Below, in pieces: positions 8,665 to 16,301 of a DNA stretch of 64,000 nt (position 1 is its first letter; each line of letters opens with the position of its first letter). Made by a program: the position numbers and the translations under genes. The notes under the pieces are model-generated. The model worked only from the letters and a program-made list of their open reading frames with translations. It was not told the DNA's origin and searched no databases. The stretch is from Thiohalocapsa sp963704155 (GTDB lineage: Bacteria > Pseudomonadota > Gammaproteobacteria > Chromatiales > Chromatiaceae): positions 8,396-72,395 of the forward strand of contig CAVPHF010000004.1 of NCBI GenBank assembly GCA_963704155.1, written 5' to 3'.

Positions 8665-10454
8665 TGCTGCTGTCGCTGCGCAGGCGCGGCGACTGCGCCT
8701 TGGCTATAGCCGGGACGCAGTATGCCGAGCTTCTGCATGCGCGAGCGCAGTGTGTTGGGATTGATGCCGAGGCGATCGGCCGCGTTGCCCTTGCCGTTGA
8801 TGCGCCAACCGCAGCGCTCGCAGATTGCGATGATGTGGTCGCGCTCCACCTCTTGCAGGGTACGCCAGACAGTTTGGCCGCGGTCCTCGTTCGCCATGTC
8901 TGCGCTAGGATCGGCCGTCGCATCGGCTGTTCTGCGGTGCAGGCCGTCCAATATGAATGTGGAGCCGGGCGATAGGATCATCGAACGCTCGATGATGTTT
9001 TCCAGCTCCCGCACGTTGCCAGGCCAGTCGTAAGCCATCAGATCCGCGACCGCTTGTTCGGGGATACGGTTGACCAGCCGGCCCAATTTGAACCGGAGCT
9101 TGTCGACGAAATAGGCCGTGAGCAGTGCAATGTCCTCCCGGCGCTCGCGCAACGGTGGCAGGGTGATCGGAAACACGGTCAATCGGTAGTAGAGGTCCGC
9201 CCTGAAGGTCCCGGTTCGCACCATCGAGGCGAGGTCGCGGTTGGTCGAGGCGATGACGCGCGTGTTGCTGTGCTGGCTGATCGTTGAACCGAGCCGCTCG
9301 AACTCTCCACTCTGCAGCACCCGAAGTAGTTTGGACTGGAGATCCAGCGGTAGCTCGCCGATCTCGTCGAGCACCAGGGTGCCGCTGTCGGCGACCTCGA
9401 AGCGGCCAATCTTGCGCGCGATGGCGCCGGTAAAGGCACCTTTTTCGTGTCCGAACAGCTCGCTCTCGATCAGGGTCGCCGGCAGTGCAGCGCAGTTGAC
9501 GCGGATCAGTGGGTGCTTCGCGCGGCGGCTGCGGCGATGGATCGCGGTGGCGATCAGGTCCTTGCCGGTGCCGGTTTCGCCGAGGATCAGCACCGTAGTG
9601 TCTGTCGGGGCCACCTGCTCGACCTGTCGCATCACCTGCTTGAGGAGCGGGCTTTCCCCAACCAACTCGCCAAACTCACCGCAGTGCAGAAATTCCTCGC
9701 GCCACAGCGCGTTTTCGGCCTCCAACCGCTCCCGCAAGGCGCGGTTCTCGGCCATTGCCGAGCGCAGCTCCAGCTCCTTTTGCCGGTGCAGCAGCGCGCT
9801 GGCGAAGACGCCGGCGAGCAGGCGCAGGCGCCTGACCTGATCTTCAGGCCAGACATGCTCTTTGCGGACGGCGCCGAACGACAACCAGCCGAGCGCCTGC
9901 CCGTCAGCGGCGACCGGAAATACCGCCATTGAACGCAGTCCAAGTGCACTCAGTGAGCTGGCGTCGACTGCCGCCTCCGGCGGTAATTCGGCAAGCTGGT
10001 TGAAGATGATTGGATGACCGCCACGCACCCGCGGCACGATGTAGGGGAAATGCGACTCGGGCAGGGGGGATGGAATCCGCTCGAGGCCCGGCACTGCCCA
10101 CGAATGAGTCAGCATGAGCTGACCGGGGCTCTGGTCGTAGCGGCCGAGTGTGCTGCGATCCACTCCGAGGAAGAGCACGATCCGGCGCAGCGCATCCACG
10201 ATCAGTCCGTCGAGTACCTCGGGCTCGACATCGACAAAGGACGCCGTCAGGTCGGCGACCAGGTCTTCGAATCGCGCCTCGGCGAGGCAAACTCCCCCGC
10301 GCGCGGTGATGCAGGATGCATCGGATGGCTTTCCTTTCAAGCTAAAACCCTCTCGCACACCGCCCTGGCACGTCCAATCTGATCTTGCTGGCTTGGGCCT
10401 ACGTTGTTCTGCGCAGCGGGATAGGCAGGCCATCCCAGCATAGATAACCACCAA
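8661..10454 (-). CDS. Sigma54-dependent transcriptional activator (GAF, AAA+, Fis-type HTH)
   Basis: An activator of RpoN promoters. It has an N-terminal GAF sensor domain (about residues 60-225), a coiled-coil linker (228-255), and an AAA+ domain with Walker A GETGTGKD (292-299), the sigma54-contact loop GAFTGA near 335 and the arginine-finger region. The C-terminal Fis-type helix-turn-helix includes AADRLGINPNTLRSRMQKLGI. The overall layout is NorR/FhlA-like, with a GAF domain and no receiver. The start is uncertain: ATG 10454 has no visible ribosome site, while TTG 10340 follows GAGAGGG and fits the domain boundary better. Two 12-bp dyads lie just upstream (10493-10521) and are candidate binding sites. 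The gene is coupled to the downstream BASS transporter. Confidence 0.88.
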   Translation of the reverse strand: MVVIYAGMACLSRCAEQRRPKPARSDWTCQGGVREGFSLKGKPSDASCITARGGVCLAEARFEDLVADLTASFVDVEPEVLDGLIVDALRRIVLFLGVDRSTLGRYDQSPGQLMLTHSWAVPGLERIPSPLPESHFPYIVPRVRGGHPIIFNQLAELPPEAAVDASSLSALGLRSMAVFPVAADGQALGWLSFGAVRKEHVWPEDQVRRLRLLAGVFASALLHRQKELELRSAMAENRALRERLEAENALWREEFLHCGEFGELVGESPLLKQVMRQVEQVAPTDTTVLILGETGTGKDLIATAIHRRSRRAKHPLIRVNCAALPATLIESELFGHEKGAFTGAIARKIGRFEVADSGTLVLDEIGELPLDLQSKLLRVLQSGEFERLGSTISQHSNTRVIASTNRDLASMVRTGTFRADLYYRLTVFPITLPPLRERREDIALLTAYFVDKLRFKLGRLVNRIPEQAVADLMAYDWPGNVRELENIIERSMILSPGSTFILDGLHRRTADATADPSADMANEDRGQTVWRTLQEVERDHIIAICERCGWRINGKGNAADRLGINPNTLRSRMQKLGILRPGYSQGAVAAPAQRQQQ

Positions 10455-10492
10455 AGCATATCGGGTTTTGACGCTGGCCGTTGGACCAAGTC

Positions 10493-10521
10493 ACGACATG
10501 TCGTCGATCACGACATATCGT
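10493..10521. promoter_or_regulatory. Tandem dyad repeats, candidate binding sites of the sigma54 activator
   Basis: ACGACATGTCGT (10493-10504) is a perfect 12-bp palindrome. ACGACATATCGT (10510-10521) is the same motif with one changed base, 17 bases further on. A related half-site CATTTCGTG follows at 10535. They lie between the divergent regulator and STAS-domain genes. Tandem dyads near the gene are typical of activators of this class; binding by the adjacent regulator is an inference. Confidence 0.5.
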
Positions 10522-10684
10522 TAGATTAACCTCGGCATTTCGTGATCCTTGGGCTGAGTCCGGCGCGCTAGCACGCCCTACCGGCCCGCAGGATTGGATC
10601 CCAGTCTCTGTTGTGCCAATGCTTTATGCAGCTTCCGAGCAGCGTTCTCGGTAATTGGCCCAGATCGTGCTTTTTTTGGAGCCC

Positions 10685-10945
10685 ATGACGCTTCGGATCA
10701 CACGTCTGGACGACCAACATGGAACGATCATCAAGGTCGACGGGTGGCTGCAAGCCGAGGGGGTTTCCGCGCTGGAACAGGAGCTCGAATGTGCGTACGC
10801 GGGCCGACCGCTGCGGCTGACCCTGGATCTCGGCGGGCTGCGCCAGGCGGACGAGGCAGCCGTCGACCTGCTGTGCAAGGTCGCGGCGACCGGGGCGGAG
10901 CTAACCGCCTGCCCGCACTACCTCGCGCTGCGGCTTGCTCAGTGA
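10685..10945 (+). CDS. Small STAS-like domain protein
   Basis: This 86-residue protein has the length and pattern of a STAS (anti-sigma-factor-antagonist) domain: a beta strand with a conserved GWL turn, then a helix, then a central strand LRLTLDLGGLRQADEAAVDLLCKVA. The usual phosphorylatable Ser is replaced by Ala/Asp-rich sequence (QADEAAVDLL), so classical phospho-switching is unlikely. ATG 10685 follows GGAG at a spacing of about six bases and is preferred to the TTG at 10655. It is divergent from the sigma54 regulator and precedes the arylsulfatase by about 90 bases. The role is unknown. Confidence 0.6.
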   Translation: MTLRITRLDDQHGTIIKVDGWLQAEGVSALEQELECAYAGRPLRLTLDLGGLRQADEAAVDLLCKVAATGAELTACPHYLALRLAQ

Positions 10946-11038
10946 ATGAGTCCGGACAGTCATTAATCACGATAACGCCGGGCGTTTGTGCACGGCATTG
11001 GAAGGAACATCAACAAACCTGAGAGGAGAGAAAGACTG

Positions 11039-12655
11039 ATGCACTTGATATTCAATCAATCCGACCACGGCGGCGGCCGCCGCCCGCACCTCAGCGCCAC
11101 GCTGGCACTTGCCCTGTGCGGGGCGATGGGGTTTGGCGTCGCGGCCGCCGCGGATAAGCCGAATATCCTGGTCGTCTGGGGAGATGATATCGGCCAGTCC
11201 AACATCAGCGCGTACAGCATGGGGCTGGTCGGCTACAAGACCCCGAACATCGACCGCATTGCCAACGAGGGCATTTTGTTCACCGACTACTACGCCGAGC
11301 AGTCCTGCACTGCAGGGCGTGCCTCGTTCATGCTCGGCCAGAGCGTGTTTCGCTCGGGGCTGTCCAAGGTAGGCCTGCCGGGGGCGGAGGAGGGCATCAA
11401 TACCCTTGACCCCACCATCGCCGTGCTGCTGAAGGACCAGGGGTATGCGACGGGCCAGTTCGGCAAGAACCACTTCGGTGACCGCGACGAGCATCTGCCA
11501 ACCAACCACGGCTTCGACGAGTTTTTTGGCAACCTCTATCACCTCAACGCGGAGGAGGAACCGGAAAACGAGGATTATCCCGGCGATATGGTCCTACCCA
11601 GCGGCGAGACCTTCCGCAAGAAGTTCGGCCCGCGCGGCGTGATCCACTCCTGGGCCATGCCCGACGGCACCCAGAAGATCGAGGACACCGGTCCGTTGAC
11701 GGCCAAGCGCATGGAAACGGTGGACGACGAGACCTCGGCGCGTGCGCTGGAGTTCATCGAGGAGCAGACCAAGGCCGGCAAGCCCTGGTTCGTCTGGTGG
11801 AACGGCACCCGCATGCACTTCCGCACCCATGTGAAGGATGAGCTGCGCGGCATCTCCGGTCAGGACGAGTACGCCGACGGCATGGTCGAGCACGACCGCC
11901 ACATCGGACTCTTCCTGAAGAAGCTCGATGACCTCGGCATCGCCGACAATACCATCGTCTTCTATTCCACCGACAACGGTCCGCACAAGAACACTTGGCC
12001 GGACGCCGGCGTCAACCCGTTCCGCGGCGAGAAGAACACCAACTGGGAGGGCGGCTGGCGCGTCCCGGCCATGGTGCGCTGGCCCGGGGTCATCGAGCCC
12101 GGCTCGATCAGCAACGGCATCGTGCACCACATGGATTGGATGCCAACTTTCGTCGCCGCCGCCGGCAAGGCCGACATCAAGGAGGACCTGCTCGACGGCT
12201 ACGCTTCTGCTGCCTTGGGACGCGACTACAAGGTGCACCTTGACGGCTATGACGTCACCGCGCACATCAAAAACCCGGAGAGCACGCCGAGCCCACGCAA
12301 GGAGATCTTCTACTTCTCGGACGACGGTGATCTGACCGCGCTGCGCTACGGCGACTGGAAGCTGATCTTCATGGAGCAAAAGACACCCGGCACCTTCCGC
12401 GTCTGGATGGAGCCGTTCACGCCCCTGCGCGTGCCGCTCATCTTCAACCTTCGCCGCGACCCATACGAGCAGGCCACCATCACCTCCAACAGCTACCACG
12501 AGTGGCAGCTCGATCGGGCCTACATGCTGGTCCCGGCCCAGGCCTATGTCGGACAGTTCCTGTCGACCTTCGGCGAGTACCCGCCGCGCATGAAGGCTGC
12601 CTCGTTCAGTCTGGACCAGGTCATGGATCAGCTCAACGACGCTGGCGCCCACTAG
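11039..12655 (+). CDS. Exported arylsulfatase (type I sulfatase)
   Basis: A type I sulfatase that hydrolyses sulfate esters using a formylglycine made from an active-site cysteine. The 538-residue protein has a signal peptide (residues 1-38 ending AAAA). The metal-binding WGDDIGQ is at 47-53, and the sulfatase signature C-T-A-G-R is at 90-94 with Cys90 as the residue to be modified. It also has GHFGKNH-like GQFGKNHFGDRDE, and a late metal site in YSTDNGPHKN. ATG 11039 has AGGAG upstream at about eleven bases. A formylglycine-generating enzyme is not encoded in the window. The gene stands alone; the substrate could be a sulfated polysaccharide or aryl sulfate. Confidence 0.9.
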   Translation: MHLIFNQSDHGGGRRPHLSATLALALCGAMGFGVAAAADKPNILVVWGDDIGQSNISAYSMGLVGYKTPNIDRIANEGILFTDYYAEQSCTAGRASFMLGQSVFRSGLSKVGLPGAEEGINTLDPTIAVLLKDQGYATGQFGKNHFGDRDEHLPTNHGFDEFFGNLYHLNAEEEPENEDYPGDMVLPSGETFRKKFGPRGVIHSWAMPDGTQKIEDTGPLTAKRMETVDDETSARALEFIEEQTKAGKPWFVWWNGTRMHFRTHVKDELRGISGQDEYADGMVEHDRHIGLFLKKLDDLGIADNTIVFYSTDNGPHKNTWPDAGVNPFRGEKNTNWEGGWRVPAMVRWPGVIEPGSISNGIVHHMDWMPTFVAAAGKADIKEDLLDGYASAALGRDYKVHLDGYDVTAHIKNPESTPSPRKEIFYFSDDGDLTALRYGDWKLIFMEQKTPGTFRVWMEPFTPLRVPLIFNLRRDPYEQATITSNSYHEWQLDRAYMLVPAQAYVGQFLSTFGEYPPRMKAASFSLDQVMDQLNDAGAH

Positions 12656-12960
12656 TCCAATGCCGACTGCCGCACAAGGATGTGACGGCAGCGAGAGTCG
12701 CGGGTCGAGCTCCCAAAGGAGCTGCCGCGCAGCCGCCCTGCACGGGCACGCGTGCCGGCATCTGTATTGCTCATTGTGAAAATCTAACGCGCCGTCGTCT
12801 GCGAATCCGATATTATCCGCGCGCCGGTTTCCCAGGGTGCCTCTGCGCCCGCGGACTCGGCGAGCGTCGATCGGGCGAATCGGCTCCGGAAACGGACGCC
12901 GTTCAACGTCGATCGACCTTGACCCTCAGCCAACTATTGTCAAATGAGTAGTATCGAAAA
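12656..12960. other. Intergenic region between arylsulfatase and aquaporin
   Basis: This stretch of about 305 bases has no credible gene. A small hairpin, AGCTCC-CAAA-GGAGCT, occurs near 12709-12724 but has no T-run after it. Confidence 0.4.
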
Positions 12961-13698
12961 ATGTCACTGATTAAGCGTTCCCTTGCCGAGCTGATCGGCA
13001 CCTTTTGGCTGGTACTTGGCGGCTGCGGCGCCGCGGTGTTCGCGGCCGGCGTGCCCGATGTCGGCATTGGCTACCTCGGCGTGGCCTTTGCGTTCGGTCT
13101 CACCGTGCTGACCATGGCCTATGCCATCGGCAACATCTCCGGCTGTCATCTGAACCCGGCCGTGTCGGTGGGCCTGGCCGTGGGTGGCCGCTTCAGCTGG
13201 TCGGACCTGCCGATGTATGTCATCGCCCAGACCATCGGCGCCATCGTCGCCGCCTTCCTGATCCTGTATATCGCCAGCGACATGGGCCTGTACAAAGAAG
13301 GCCAGGCCACTTTCACGCTGGCCGCCAACAGCCTGGCCGTGAATGGCTATGGTGCGCTGTCGCCGCAGGGCTACGGCATGATGGCCGGTCTGGTGACCGA
13401 GGTGGTCATGACGCTGATGTTCCTCTTCATCATCCTCGGCGCGACCCATCGGCAGGCCCACGCGGTCGCCGGAGGCCTGGCCATCGGTCTCGCCCTGACG
13501 CTGATCCATCTGATCTCGATTCCGGTGACCAACACCTCGGTCAATCCGGCGCGGAGCACCGGTCCGGCGCTGGCGTTGGCCTTCTCCGGCGAGGGCAAGG
13601 CGCTGGCTCAGCTTTGGTTGTTCTGGGTGGCGCCGATCATCGGTGCGGCCTTGGCGGGTGTGCTCTATCGCTTCTTCGACGACGCGAAGGCCGGCTGA
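12961..13698 (+). CDS. aqpZ: Aquaporin Z
   Basis: A water channel of the MIP family, in the inner membrane. The 245-residue protein has six membrane helices and two half-helices carrying the NPA motifs in SGCHLNPAVSVGLAV (about residues 60-74) and NTSVNPARSTGPAL (about 190-203). The Arg after the second NPA belongs to the selectivity filter. It starts MSLIKRSLAELIGTFWLVLGGCGAA, as in E. coli AqpZ. It is slightly longer than E. coli AqpZ because of an extended loop around residues 110-140. A stem-loop follows the stop. Confidence 0.93.
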   Translation: MSLIKRSLAELIGTFWLVLGGCGAAVFAAGVPDVGIGYLGVAFAFGLTVLTMAYAIGNISGCHLNPAVSVGLAVGGRFSWSDLPMYVIAQTIGAIVAAFLILYIASDMGLYKEGQATFTLAANSLAVNGYGALSPQGYGMMAGLVTEVVMTLMFLFIILGATHRQAHAVAGGLAIGLALTLIHLISIPVTNTSVNPARSTGPALALAFSGEGKALAQLWLFWVAPIIGAALAGVLYRFFDDAKAG

Positions 13699-13708
13699 GA
13701 CATGGGCA

Positions 13709-13747
13709 GGCGCGGGCAATGCCAATCTATTCGGCTTTGCCCGCGCC
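13709..13747 (+). terminator. Stem-loop after aqpZ, possible terminator
   Basis: GGCGCGGGCAA (13709-13719) and TTGCCCGCGCC (13737-13747) form a perfect 11-bp GC-rich stem with a 17-base loop, eleven bases after the aqpZ stop. There is no U-tract, so intrinsic termination is uncertain. Confidence 0.45.
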
Positions 13748-13925
13748 GTTCCATGTCGGTTGGCGGTTCGGGCAAGGCGGCGCCACCGGCCTATGGCGCG
13801 CGGTTTCTTGCTGCGATGGTGGCAATGAGGTCGCGCTCTATAGCCCGACATCGCCTAGGTGCTTCACGCTCTGGCGAAGGTCGTTGCTGCAGAATCGAAA
13901 GACTGTTGACTGCTGACAATCAATA

Positions 13926-14663
13926 ATGACGAGGAGCTTGTTGGCTACAGGATGCCTCGACGCAGAGCAGGCCACGGCAATGGCATTGGGCGCGGAACGT
14001 GAGCGAAAGCGTATAGCTGACGCCTTGCATGCGACCACTGTCCAGGAACTCGTGCTCGCACGGATCTTGGTGGATCTGGCGATCGTCGACGCTTCTGTCG
14101 ATCAACTGGACCGAGTGCGCGCGCTGCTGGATAGCACATTGGAGCAACTGCGCTCGCTGTCATGTGAACTGCATTGCCCGGTGCTGAAACAGCAGGGCCT
14201 GTTCGCGGCCGTCGAGTGGTTGGCCGATGCGCTCGGCGAGCGCTGGCGTCTCGCGCATCGCTGTCGACTATTGGGAGTGCCGACCGAGCTGCCGGAATGG
14301 GCGACAGAGCTCGTCTTCCATGCAGCCCATGAGTTCATCACAAATGCCGGACGCCATGCCGAGTCGAATAGGGTCGATATCACACTCGGGTACATGGACG
14401 ATGGCGTCAGCTTGAGCATCTGCGACGACGGCGTGGGTATCGACGGCGGTCAGGCGTGCCGCGTGGATGATCCGTTGCAAGGCGGCTTCGGGCTGTTCAG
14501 CCTGCGTTCGCGCGTCGAGCCTGTCGGCGGGAGGCTGGTCTTGAAGCCCGGTGAGGAGGGCGTCGGAACTGCGGCACTCTTGTGGCTTCCGTTCGAGGCG
14601 CTTTCACCTAGCAGACATGGTAAACGCGGTGGTGCTGTGCCATCCTCCGATGGTCCTCGGTGA
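13926..14663 (+). CDS. Solitary histidine kinase, HisKA_3/HATPase_c type
   Basis: A NarL/DegS-type cytoplasmic kinase core without a visible sensor or membrane domain. The HisKA_3 dimerisation box ERERKRIADALHATTVQ contains the predicted phospho-acceptor His35. The ATPase has the N-box HEFITNAGRHAE (about 139-150), the G1 box CDDGVGID and the G2 box GGFGLFSLRSR. The residue after the His in this family is usually Asp, but here it is Ala. No response regulator lies nearby, so it is an orphan. ATG 13926 lacks a ribosome site, whereas GAGGAG at 13930 would serve TTG 13938 or 13941; the start is therefore uncertain by a few codons. Confidence 0.75.
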   Translation: MTRSLLATGCLDAEQATAMALGAERERKRIADALHATTVQELVLARILVDLAIVDASVDQLDRVRALLDSTLEQLRSLSCELHCPVLKQQGLFAAVEWLADALGERWRLAHRCRLLGVPTELPEWATELVFHAAHEFITNAGRHAESNRVDITLGYMDDGVSLSICDDGVGIDGGQACRVDDPLQGGFGLFSLRSRVEPVGGRLVLKPGEEGVGTAALLWLPFEALSPSRHGKRGGAVPSSDGPR

Positions 14664-14735
14664 GGCAATGGTCATGGGCCGGCACCTCAGGCCAAGCTCG
14701 TCCGCTGGCCGTACTTGACCCATGTGTAAAGATCG

Positions 14736-14927
14736 TTGTGTGCGGTTTGGGGCATCCTTGCCGCCACCGCCGCCTTCAGTCTCGGTCTTGCCGGACAGGC
14801 AGCCGCCGACCTTGAGGCCGTCGAAGCCGCCGAGGCCAAGGCGGAGGCCGTCACCAGCGAGATGGCGAAGGAGACCAAGACCGACGCTATGCTGGAGCCC
14901 CAGAAGGACCTCATCGGCAACGATTGA
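14736..14927 (+). CDS. Small exported Ala/Glu-rich protein
   Basis: A possible 63-residue secreted protein: a hydrophobic signal-like segment (GILAATAAFSLGLAGQAAA) followed by a charged, coiled-coil-prone tail rich in Ala, Glu and Lys. It would start at a TTG, and no strong ribosome site is visible. I do not recognise a family. The signal-peptide shape is the main reason to list it. Confidence 0.35.
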   Translation: MCAVWGILAATAAFSLGLAGQAAADLEAVEAAEAKAEAVTSEMAKETKTDAMLEPQKDLIGND

Positions 14928-15028
14928 GCAGATCCGGCGGACAGGTTCGGCCGAGCATCCGCATCGCGGCCGCTCGGTCGAACCTGACGGCGCCTTGGAT
15001 GATCTGAGAGCAGCACACTGGAGCAAAG

Positions 15029-15317
15029 ATGATGCGGATGATCACGGCCATTCTGCTGGCATTCTCACTATCGGCAGCGGCCGATCCTCTGTCGTCCTGG
15101 AACGACGGCGCGGCGAAGCAGGCGATAACTTCCTTCGTCGCCCACGTGACCACGCCGGGCAGCGCCGACTATGTTCCGCCGTCCGAACGAATTGCCGTGT
15201 TCGACAACGACGGCACACTTTCGGTCGAGCAGCCGAGCCGGGTCGAACGGATGGGTGGTCGTCTCGATGAAGACCGACTGGTCGCAGGTCGTCCGGTCGC
15301 GGCCGAATTACCGATGA
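15029..15317 (+). pseudogene. Internally deleted HAD-family phosphatase
   Basis: The N-terminus is intact: a signal peptide, then TSFVAHVTTPGSADYVPP and the HAD motif I, FDNDGTL (about 15202-15222). This is typical of the exported haloacid-dehalogenase-like acid phosphatases of about 300 residues. The frame then jumps. From about 15252 the C-terminal end of the same family, GWVVVSMKTDWSQVV, appears in another frame and stops at TGA 15315-15317. Everything between motif I and the C-terminus, more than 200 residues, has been deleted. A start at ATG 15029 or 15032 is preceded by GGAG. Confidence 0.75.
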
Positions 15318-15331
15318 AGGAGTGATTGAGC

Positions 15332-16147
15332 ATGCAGACCGTTGGATCACGAGAGTACAAGCTCATGCTGAGTGCCGCGAAGTTCGCTGGCGACGAGGCG
15401 AAACTGAATGAGGCTGCCGGCGCTCTATGGCGCGATCTGGTGGGCATCGTCGTGCCGAGTGCCGTGGCCGTCAGCGGCACCGAGGATATCGAGCGCAAAC
15501 GCCGCAGCGTTCAGTTTTTCGACACCGAGGACAATTGGCTCCGGAGCCAAGACTATGTGGTGCGGCGGCGTGTCGATCTGGAAGCGGACGAGCACGAGTT
15601 GACGCTCAAGTTTCGCCATCCGGATCGCTATATCAGTCAGGGTCGGGATATGAAGCCGGCAGAGGAGTTCTCGGTCGATATGAAGTTCGAGGAGGACATT
15701 AAGCCCAGATTTCAGTCCCTCTACAGTTTCTCCAGTTCCGTTGTGGTCAAGCCGGACTCCGCGGTCGAAACCCTGAAGGACGTCTGCACCTTGTTCCCCG
15801 GCCTCGCCGATGCGCTCCCTGACTTGCCCAAGTCCGCGCCCTTGCGCGCCGTCGGTGGTTTTACTGCCCACGAGCGGGTGATCAAGGGAACGACCTTCCA
15901 GATCCGAAAAGATCCGGAGGTGCATGGCGAGTGCTCGCTGACCCTTTGGTATGCGGAAGCCGAGGGCGAGCAGCCGCTCGTGGCCGAATTCAGCTTCAAG
16001 TACGAGGATGACAAGGAAGACTATACAGCGGCCATGGCGCGACGCGCCTATGACGCCTTCATCGCCATTCAGGAGCAGCTCGGCGACTGGATCGATGCCG
16101 AGTCCATGACAAAGACAGCCTACGTGTATGCGCGCGATCAGAAATGA
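15332..16147 (+). CDS. CYTH-like domain protein
   Basis: The 271-residue protein begins with GSREYKLMLS, a variant of the ExExK entry motif. It carries the CYTH/triphosphate-tunnel pattern: SVQFFDTEDNWLRSQDYVVRRR (Q-x-F-D-T ... L-R-R-R) followed by HELTLKFRHPDRY. Later strands include EFSFKYED. This suggests a triphosphate- or nucleotide-binding tunnel fold, though several acidic and basic tunnel residues differ from classical adenylate cyclases and thiamine triphosphatases. ATG 15332 follows GAAGGAG by nine bases; TTG 15326 is too close. It begins right after the decayed HAD gene. The biochemical activity is not assignable. Confidence 0.6.
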   Translation: MQTVGSREYKLMLSAAKFAGDEAKLNEAAGALWRDLVGIVVPSAVAVSGTEDIERKRRSVQFFDTEDNWLRSQDYVVRRRVDLEADEHELTLKFRHPDRYISQGRDMKPAEEFSVDMKFEEDIKPRFQSLYSFSSSVVVKPDSAVETLKDVCTLFPGLADALPDLPKSAPLRAVGGFTAHERVIKGTTFQIRKDPEVHGECSLTLWYAEAEGEQPLVAEFSFKYEDDKEDYTAAMARRAYDAFIAIQEQLGDWIDAESMTKTAYVYARDQK

Positions 16148-16179
16148 GCACGCACTTACGGTCGCCGATCTGCGCTTTT

Positions 16180-16201
16180 AGGCGATTCACAGAAATCGCC
16201 T
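16180..16201. repeat. Small intergenic hairpin, copy 1 of a dispersed motif
   Basis: AGGCGATT and AATCGCCT form an eight-bp stem around CACAGA, about 30 bases after the CYTH gene. A close relative follows tatB at 39689-39709, and a half copy (GAAATCGCCTAAG) occurs at 828-840 after the metallopeptidase gene. Confidence 0.5.
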
Positions 16202-16301
16202 TAGGCTGGAGTCTCCTTTGCGGGAAACGGATAGCGGGTCCTGTGGTTTGTTGTCTAGCCTGATGTTGTCACCATAGGGCAACGCGCTTCGGAGGAGAAA
16301 A

